From: an uncultured Oscillospiraceae bacterium
Lineage (GTDB): Bacteria; Bacillota; Clostridia; Oscillospirales; Ruminococcaceae
Length of the DNA: 12,039 nt
Assembly: GCA_934408835.1 (NCBI GenBank)
Contig: CAKRVU010000015.1
Location: 1-12,039, forward strand
Reading direction: 5' to 3'
The notes below the pieces were generated by a model. The model was not told the origin of the DNA. It did not search any database and worked only from the letters and a program-made list of their open reading frames with translations. Below, piece after piece: positions 6,252 to 12,039 of the stretch; within the stretch, counting starts at the first letter, position 1; every line of letters begins with the position of its first letter. A program made the position numbers and the translations under genes.

Positions 6252-9200
6252 ATGAAAATGACCAAGAAGGCGCTCACAGCAATGATCGCCGCTTCCATCG
6301 CCGCAACCACACTCCCGGCAGCCGCCATGGTGAGCAACCTTACAAACACCTTAACGACCAGCAACTCCGCTGGCACAAACAACACCACACCCCAAGACGC
6401 TAACACAGCACCTCAAAACACTGCTACTGCACCCGCAGCAGCACCGGAAACCAGCACGCAGACCGCTGCTTCAACACCTGCTGTGCAAGCGGATCCATCT
6501 CCGAAAAGTATGTTTTTTACAGAGGATGTTGACAACGGTGTCGCTATCACCGGTTTTAATCCATTAGACGCTCACTTTACTCCCGATGTTGTTATCCCCC
6601 CAACCATTGATAGTAAACCTGTCGTATCACTTAAAAACGAACGAGATAACTACATTTGCATGGCCGGTGCAACACAGATTACCTCTCTTGATACATCCAA
6701 TTGTACCTCTCTTTCCATTGGGCATAACGCCTTTTACGAATGTAGAAACCTCACCTCAATCAACCTGTCCGGTTGCACTTACATTGGAAACGAGGCCTTT
6801 GGGGGCTGCAGCGGCATTACCATTACTTCTGTTGACCTGTCCAACTGCACTTACATTGGAAACTACGCCTTTGTTGGCTGCAATATTACCAGTTCCATTG
6901 ACTTGTCTAACTGCATTTTGATTGCGTCTGGAGCCTTTTTTGGCTGCTCCGATATTACCAATGTAACATGGTCAAGTACTCAGAAGACAATTCCTGACAG
7001 CTGTTTTAAAGGCTGCAAAAGCCTCAAAACCTTTAACAGCAAGACAGAATTCAACCTGTCCGATATCACTTCCATTGGAGACTCCGCCTTTTATGACTGC
7101 TCCGGCATTACAGGCTCTGTTGACCTGTCCAGCTGCACTTCCATTGGAAAGGAAGCCTTTTTTGGCTGCCCCAACCTAATCCCTACCATTTCCACCAAAG
7201 CAACAGCAGTAGGAAGCGGCGCATTTAACGCCTGCCCATATGTCACTATCCAAGCCGACAGTGAAGATGCGCTTGCAAGCTATTGCTTCGACATTTCTGC
7301 CAACAGCGGGAATTTACAAGGTCTTTCAGCCGTCAAAAAACTGGCTTCTATCACCAACATTACCAATATGCCAAAAGGCCTCTCTTATGACCCCGCCAGT
7401 ATCATATTGGATGAAAGCGCTACTTACTACCTAGTCGCTGATAGTAAAAGTGACTACACTTTGGAGAATTGTCAAGTTGAGGCGGCCTATAAAGTAACCC
7501 TCAAAAGCATTACAAATGGCAAATCTGATTCAACCAGTATAAGAGCAAAAATTCCTATCACCATTACTATTGATAATTATAATTCAGCCAATCCCTATAC
7601 ATTTATTGTCGACAATGCCTTCAACTCATCTGCAATTACACCTACAGGAACTTATAATTTTACTGACACAGTAGATTTATCTGAAAACACATCCATTGTT
7701 GCCCTAGTTTCCGTAGATATGTTCTACACGGAAGATGTAGAAGGCGGTGTCGCTATCACTGGATTTAATACTTCGGTACTCGATTTTAACAGTAATGTTG
7801 TTATCCCCCCAATCATTGATGACAAAAACGTTGTCAGGCTTAAAAACAACAACGATAATGGCTGCATGCTCGGAGCAGACCATATCACTTCTCTTGACCT
7901 TTCCAATTGTGAATCTGTAGCCATTGATGATGCAGTATTTAAAAACTGCACAAATCTGACATCAGCCAACTTAGCAGGCTGCACCTCTGTTGGAAATCAA
8001 GTCTTTGCTAACTGCTCCGATCTTTTAACAGCTAATTTGCCCAACTGCACTGCTATCCCAAGCAATCTCTTTGAAGGTTGTACCCAATTGATGTCGGTTG
8101 ACCTTTCAAGCTGTACTTCCATCGGAACCGCCCTTGCCAATCATCATAATCTCCGTTATGCCAATCTGGCAAGCTGCACCTCTGTTACAAAAGACACCTT
8201 TGATGACTGCTCTGGTCTTTCCACAGTCGTTCTGACCCATTGTACTTCTGTTGGCGATGATACCTTCAAAGATAGAACTGTGCTCGAAACAGTGAACTTA
8301 TCCGACTGCACCTCTATTGGAGAGAATGCTTTCTATAATTGCAAAAATCTTACCACAATCAATTTGGGAAGCTGCAATTCTATCGATGGCTATGCATTTT
8401 ATAACTGTATAAAGCTTACCAATATTAACCTGCAAAACTGCATTTCTGTTGGAGAAGCCGCCTTTATGGGCTGCACTAACCTGAACTCTATCGACTTGTC
8501 TGGCTGCACCTCCATCGGAGACTCCGCATTCTATCTCTGTAAAGGTCTTAACTCAGTTGATTTGAGAAACTGCAATTCCATTGGATACGCAGTATTCTAC
8601 TCTTGCAGCAACCTTGCATCCATCAATCTGTCCAGTTGTACTTCCATTGGTGACTATGCATTTAACGACTGTAGAGCTCTTACCTCAGTCGACTTGTCTC
8701 ATTGCACCTCCATTGGAGAGAAAGCCTTCGCCGACTGCTTCAATCTGAAACCTGTTATCTCTACAAACACTCAAAAAGTCGGAACAGATGCATTTTCCAA
8801 TGTTTCGTATGTCACTATTACTGCTGAAAATGAAAAAGCTCTTGAGAATTACTGTGTTGATATCACTGTTGACAACAAATTATCTGGTCTTTTTAGCGCC
8901 AAAAAAATAGCGATATTAAGTGATAACACAGACGGCATTTCCATTAATTTTGATATCTCTAGCGCTGAACTAAGTTCAGATTTCACCTACTACTTTACCG
9001 CTTCTGTCAATGATGACTATGCTATTGATAATTATCACACTGTTGTTGCGTATGATGTTTCCATCAAAAAAATCGCTAACGGATCATCTACATCAACTGC
9101 CATGTCTGGAAATCTACCTCTTTCCATCGGCATGCCGATAGACAGTTATGATGTAAACGCAACCTACTATCTTTCCACTGACACTAACACCCCAATCACC

Positions 9201-11558
9201 CTGACGGAGAATGATGGCTATTACACTTATAGCTATACAGTTGCATTCTCAGATGCTAAAATCAACACCATTGCCCTGATTTCTCAGAATCCCGTGTCTA
9301 ACATTACAGTTAAAGGAGATCAAATCCTTACTTACGGTGATACGGTCTCAACCACATATACCGCTATAGTAGAGCCTGATAATGCCAAACAGACTGTCAC
9401 CTGGTCTAGCAGTAATCCTGATGTCTTAAAATTTGAAGACGAAAACAGCGGCACCGCAACCATTGTCGGCGCAGGAGAAGCAACCATTACGGCTACCGCA
9501 ACCGATGGCTCCGGCGAAACCGGTACATTAAAGATTACGGTCAACAAAGCTACTCCGACCATTACACTGAGTGACAAGAAAGAGGATTATACCGGAAGTC
9601 CGATCGAAATGAGCGGAGCTGAAGTAACACTTGTAAACAATGAAACTTATACAGGTGAAATCACCTATACCTATTACTCGGATGCAGATTGTAAAAATCA
9701 GCTGGAAGGAGCGCCTACCAATGTTGGCACTTACTATGTCAAGGCTTCCGTCCCAGAACAGAACAATTATGCCGCAGCAGAAAGTGACCCAGCAACTCTT
9801 ACCATCACACCAATTGAAATGGTAGTTTCTGCAACCGGATTTGACGGTTCGTACGATGGACAGCCGCACAGCATTTCTGTTACCGAGCGACCAGATGGCA
9901 CAACTGTTCAGTACTATGAAGGTGATTATAGTACTGTTGAAGATATTACATGGTTAGACAAAAATCCTGTACATACTAACGCCGGTAACTATACGGTATC
10001 CTACAAAGTCACTGACCCGAATAGGAATTATAACGAAGTCAAAGGTATTGCAACTATTAACATTTCACAAGCAGACGTCTCAGTACCGACCGCAGCGCCT
10101 GAATTGGACTCTAAGACCTCCGATTCTATTACCTTGAAAACAGTAGAAGATGGCACAACACAGCAAGGCGATGCGTACAGTGTGGAATATGGTATTGATA
10201 AAGATGGAATAGGTACAATCGAGTGGCAGGATACCACCACTTTTACGAATCTTGAGCGCATGACTGAATATACATTCTATATTCGGAACCATATCACCGA
10301 TACATCAAAGGTTGCCAACTATACAGAAAACGGATACAGCTCTGCAAGCCAAGGAGTAAAAATCGCCACTTATGATGTTACACCTCCAGCAATAGGCGAA
10401 GGTTATACCATTAACTATAAAAAAGAAACCATCACCATTCAGAATGGCTATGAAGTTGCTACAAATCAAAGATTTGATGAAAGTGTCAAGCTAAAAAATG
10501 GCGGTAAGATCGCTCCTGGTGACACGATCTATGTCCGTTATGTTGCAACAGCTGACAAACCAGCCAGCGTTGGCACAGAAAACAAAATTGCTCCCCGACC
10601 GGAAGCACCTACAGAAGAACCGGTGATTACTCAAACCGCAAAGATGCTACAGGTGACAAATGCGGTAGATAGTCAGCAGTACAAATTCAAAAAGAATGAC
10701 GGTCCATTGGGCGATTGGCAGGATAGCTCCGTTTATATTGATGACGATATGCAAGATGGAGACACCTACACTGTTACCACACGCTTCAAAGCGACCGATA
10801 CCTCGTTTGCTTCAGAGGAAGGCAGCAGTGGTTCCTATGTAGCAAAGGACACTCCGAAAAACAGCGCGCGCCTAGACGGAGATAAAACCGGCGAAAACTG
10901 GATCCCATCTGACGGAACCACATACAATGATGGTTACAATATCCCCATAAAACTCTATATCGAAAAACACCCGGTTTATCAGGTACAATTGGATTGGGGC
11001 GATATGGCGTTGGTTTATGACGTGCGGAGTTCCTCAAAAGGATGGGGCGACTCCTTTGACGGCGAAAATAATATTATCACTGTGACAAATCAATCCTCTG
11101 AAGTAATTGACGCAACCCTCTCCCTGGATATAACGGAAACGAATCTGGGATTCTCTCCACAACTAGTAGCCCAAAATGCGATTGAAAACGACGTTACTAA
11201 TCCATCTGTTTCGAATACCGTAAAACAACTGGCAAGCGGCAACTCGGGGAATGCCCAATCGGCGTATATCAACCTCGAACATGAGAACGATCAACCGAGC
11301 ACAGAGTATAATTCTCAAACAAATATTGGTGCCATTACAGTAACCATTCAAAAATCGGACAGCGACAAACTGATTGATTACATTGTTCTATTATCACAGT
11401 CCAATTTTGTGCTATGTCCAAAAAAGCCTCATATAAGGTTCATCATCAAAATAATAAGATATTGTGGGTATGTATGTCTAGAACCAAACGAGCATGAGCT
11501 GGTGCCGTTGAAAAAGAGAATACACAGTGAAATAAAATCTAAAACTACAATGGCTTGA
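6252..11558 (+). CDS. Large secreted BspA-like LRR protein with Ig-like domains
   Basis: This encodes 1768 residues. The ATG at 6252 is chosen because AGGAGGT lies 8 bases upstream and a signal peptide follows directly; the frame is open from 6177. Residues 1-25 are the signal peptide (KMTKK, hydrophobic core, LPAAA). Residues 26-85 are an Ala/Thr/Pro/Asn linker. Residues 87-487 and 490-1010 are two copies of one module: a lead segment (TEDV-x2-GVAITGFN), a BspA-type LRR_5 array and a beta-rich domain. Residues 1014-1097 are a BIG2-like Ig domain (TWSSSNPDVL, GEATITATA), 1098-1270 two MBG-like repeats (YTGSPIEM, YDGQPHSI), 1280-1530 fibronectin-III-like, and 1561-1700 a beta domain with YQVQLDWGDMALVYD. 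There is no LPXTG, SLH or dockerin motif. A surface adhesion or binding role is inferred. The last ~66 residues look foreign to the protein. Confidence 0.9.
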   Translation: MKMTKKALTAMIAASIAATTLPAAAMVSNLTNTLTTSNSAGTNNTTPQDANTAPQNTATAPAAAPETSTQTAASTPAVQADPSPKSMFFTEDVDNGVAITGFNPLDAHFTPDVVIPPTIDSKPVVSLKNERDNYICMAGATQITSLDTSNCTSLSIGHNAFYECRNLTSINLSGCTYIGNEAFGGCSGITITSVDLSNCTYIGNYAFVGCNITSSIDLSNCILIASGAFFGCSDITNVTWSSTQKTIPDSCFKGCKSLKTFNSKTEFNLSDITSIGDSAFYDCSGITGSVDLSSCTSIGKEAFFGCPNLIPTISTKATAVGSGAFNACPYVTIQADSEDALASYCFDISANSGNLQGLSAVKKLASITNITNMPKGLSYDPASIILDESATYYLVADSKSDYTLENCQVEAAYKVTLKSITNGKSDSTSIRAKIPITITIDNYNSANPYTFIVDNAFNSSAITPTGTYNFTDTVDLSENTSIVALVSVDMFYTEDVEGGVAITGFNTSVLDFNSNVVIPPIIDDKNVVRLKNNNDNGCMLGADHITSLDLSNCESVAIDDAVFKNCTNLTSANLAGCTSVGNQVFANCSDLLTANLPNCTAIPSNLFEGCTQLMSVDLSSCTSIGTALANHHNLRYANLASCTSVTKDTFDDCSGLSTVVLTHCTSVGDDTFKDRTVLETVNLSDCTSIGENAFYNCKNLTTINLGSCNSIDGYAFYNCIKLTNINLQNCISVGEAAFMGCTNLNSIDLSGCTSIGDSAFYLCKGLNSVDLRNCNSIGYAVFYSCSNLASINLSSCTSIGDYAFNDCRALTSVDLSHCTSIGEKAFADCFNLKPVISTNTQKVGTDAFSNVSYVTITAENEKALENYCVDITVDNKLSGLFSAKKIAILSDNTDGISINFDISSAELSSDFTYYFTASVNDDYAIDNYHTVVAYDVSIKKIANGSSTSTAMSGNLPLSIGMPIDSYDVNATYYLSTDTNTPITLTENDGYYTYSYTVAFSDAKINTIALISQNPVSNITVKGDQILTYGDTVSTTYTAIVEPDNAKQTVTWSSSNPDVLKFEDENSGTATIVGAGEATITATATDGSGETGTLKITVNKATPTITLSDKKEDYTGSPIEMSGAEVTLVNNETYTGEITYTYYSDADCKNQLEGAPTNVGTYYVKASVPEQNNYAAAESDPATLTITPIEMVVSATGFDGSYDGQPHSISVTERPDGTTVQYYEGDYSTVEDITWLDKNPVHTNAGNYTVSYKVTDPNRNYNEVKGIATINISQADVSVPTAAPELDSKTSDSITLKTVEDGTTQQGDAYSVEYGIDKDGIGTIEWQDTTTFTNLERMTEYTFYIRNHITDTSKVANYTENGYSSASQGVKIATYDVTPPAIGEGYTINYKKETITIQNGYEVATNQRFDESVKLKNGGKIAPGDTIYVRYVATADKPASVGTENKIAPRPEAPTEEPVITQTAKMLQVTNAVDSQQYKFKKNDGPLGDWQDSSVYIDDDMQDGDTYTVTTRFKATDTSFASEEGSSGSYVAKDTPKNSARLDGDKTGENWIPSDGTTYNDGYNIPIKLYIEKHPVYQVQLDWGDMALVYDVRSSSKGWGDSFDGENNIITVTNQSSEVIDATLSLDITETNLGFSPQLVAQNAIENDVTNPSVSNTVKQLASGNSGNAQSAYINLEHENDQPSTEYNSQTNIGAITVTIQKSDSDKLIDYIVLLSQSNFVLCPKKPHIRFIIKIIRYCGYVCLEPNEHELVPLKKRIHSEIKSKTTMA
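6675..7250 (+). repeat. First BspA-type LRR array (residues ~142-333)
   Basis: About seven repeats of the form SVDLSNCTYIGNYAFVGC are visible, some irregular: residues 236-275 depart from the 22-residue unit. Most carry the cysteine pair of the unit. The array ends in a degenerate capping repeat (ISTKATAVGSGAFNACPYVTI) that has a close counterpart at the end of the second array. Confidence 0.85.
7878..8807 (+). repeat. Second, longer LRR array with an 11-residue cysteine ladder (residues ~543-852)
   Basis: About thirteen tandem units of 22 residues (66 bp) have the consensus SVDLSNCTSIGDxAFxxCxxL. There are 24 cysteines between residues 553 and 829. From residue 686 to 829 they fall at exactly every eleventh position, fourteen in a row. 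One unit is a residue short (near 622-632) and lacks its second cysteine, and another has Arg675 in place of one. The array ends in a capping repeat like that of the first array. Confidence 0.9.
11358..11555 (+). other. Atypical C-terminal tail of the LRR protein
   Basis: Residues 1703-1768 follow the expected end of the last beta domain (NIGAITVTIQ) without any fold continuity that I can recognise. They switch from Thr/Asn/Asp-rich extracellular composition to a basic, hydrophobic stretch with three cysteines (FIIKIIRYCGYVCL) and a Lys-rich end. The natural stop was probably near residues 1700-1706, and the reading frame now runs into neighbouring sequence. This is an inference from composition and domain ends. 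Confidence 0.5.
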
Positions 11559-11780
11559 AAGACGCAACGTTCATTGTAATCTTAAAATGGTGTTGATGGT
11601 TATAGACAATATACCATTTGTTGCAAAAGTAGTTCGAGTAAAGAAATACAGCAATTGTGAATAATTCAAACCTATGCTGAAAGACCAAATCAAAAGCAAG
11701 TTGCAAATTATTCATCCCTACAACGCAATGTGTTTTATATTTGTCTGTTACGTTAGAGAGATGCCCAACGGTCAGTGCCA

Positions 11781-11809
11781 TTGTTTACAAGATTGGCACC
11801 GTATATAAT
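11781..11809 (+). promoter_or_regulatory. Possible promoter in the right-hand spacer
   Basis: TTGTTT at 11781-11786 and a perfect TATAAT at 11804-11809 have a 17-base spacer. In AT-rich DNA such matches are easily found by chance, and the -35 box matches only its first three bases. Confidence 0.3.
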
Positions 11810-11887
11810 ATAAAGTTTTTTCTCTGCATGATATCTGAATTCTTGCCGTATGCATATATTGGTTATCCTTGCAACTTGAATACAATT

Positions 11888-11930
11888 CAGTGTATCAATA
11901 AAGCATTGATACACTGTTTAAATTTGTTTA
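11888..11930 (+). terminator. Terminator-like hairpin in the right-hand spacer
   Basis: CAGTGTATCAAT (11888-11899) pairs perfectly over 12 bases with ATTGATACACTG (11905-11916) around a five-base loop. On the plus strand TTTAAATTTGTTT follows. It is about 330 bases after the LRR gene stop, and could end that transcript or a short RNA from the promoter-like site at 11781. The minus side (AATTGTATTC) fits termination less well. Confidence 0.5.
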
Positions 11931-12039
11931 GTTTCTTTCATTTTAGTAATAATAACTCAAATGCTCTAACATTAAGTGAAATCCTTAGCATACTCTTTAA
12001 AATAAATTTCCCAACTACTCTTTCATACATAAAGTGTAC

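Larger units (their letters stand above)
11559..12039. other. AT-rich region without a convincing gene
   Basis: No frame shows recognisable protein motifs. Notable structure includes a perfect 9-bp inverted repeat, TGAATAATT/AATTATTCA (11658-11666 and 11706-11714), and a 6-bp GTGCCA/TGGCAC pair near 11775-11799. Promoter- and terminator-like sites follow. On the minus strand a frame is open from the window edge to a stop at 11938-11940 (33 codons); it could be the end of a gene entering from the right, but nothing in it is diagnostic. Confidence 0.5.

Noticed and set aside
7878..8807. Regular 66-bp repeats as a possible CRISPR array
   Set aside because: The repeats are degenerate coding units in frame with no unique spacers; they encode LRRs.
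9332..9869. Minus-strand open frames within the LRR gene
   Set aside because: They are opposite-strand shadows of a clearly coding frame with recognisable Ig-like domains.
11545..11781. 78-codon minus-strand frame after the LRR gene
   Set aside because: I recognise no family motif, found no good ribosome site, and the composition fits AT-rich spacer. It could be a mobile-element relic, but nothing shows this.
11938..12039. Open minus-strand frame running off the right edge
   Set aside because: Only 33 codons are visible with no diagnostic motif, so it cannot be called a gene from this window.

Overview
The window looks like a chromosomal segment of a Gram-positive Clostridia-type gut bacterium. 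Three things suggest this: the pheS-pheT pair preceded by a long attenuator-like leader, strong AGGAGG-type ribosome sites, and a BspA-like leucine-rich-repeat (LRR) surface protein with bacterial Ig-like domains. The Oscillospirales are my best guess, but that is an inference from gene content, not a phylogenetic result.

Layout: (1) Positions 1-515 hold a small plus-strand membrane protein of the CmpB-like putative ABC transporter family. (2) Positions 516-879 are non-coding, with two stacked stem-loops that look like the end of the minus-strand operon. (3) Positions 880-4924 are a minus-strand unit reading right to left: promoter, about 370-nt leader with a terminator and a T-box-like core, pheS, pheT, then a 65-residue cysteine-rich protein resembling DUF1540. 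(4) Positions 5051-5774 carry a decayed ISAs1-family transposase, frameshifted and internally deleted, lying just upstream of the pheS promoter. (5) Positions 5847-6251 are a plus-strand leader with a consensus promoter, a perfect 11-bp inverted repeat and a very strong intrinsic terminator, all upstream of the next gene. (6) Positions 6252-11558 encode a 1768-residue secreted protein: signal peptide, Ala/Thr/Pro linker, a duplicated module with two LRR arrays, Ig-like/MBG-like domains, fibronectin-III-like regions, and an odd C-terminal tail. (7) Positions 11559-12039 are AT-rich and show no convincing gene.

Function: pheS and pheT together make phenylalanyl-tRNA synthetase, and their leader suggests transcriptional attenuation. 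The large protein is probably exported and exposed at the cell surface for adhesion or binding. No complete new multi-gene system is visible. The most unusual signals are the LRR cysteine ladder with exact 11-residue spacing, the strongly terminated leader RNA before the LRR gene, the T-box-like leader lacking a canonical tRNA-acceptor-binding bulge, and the apparently replaced C-terminus of the LRR protein.
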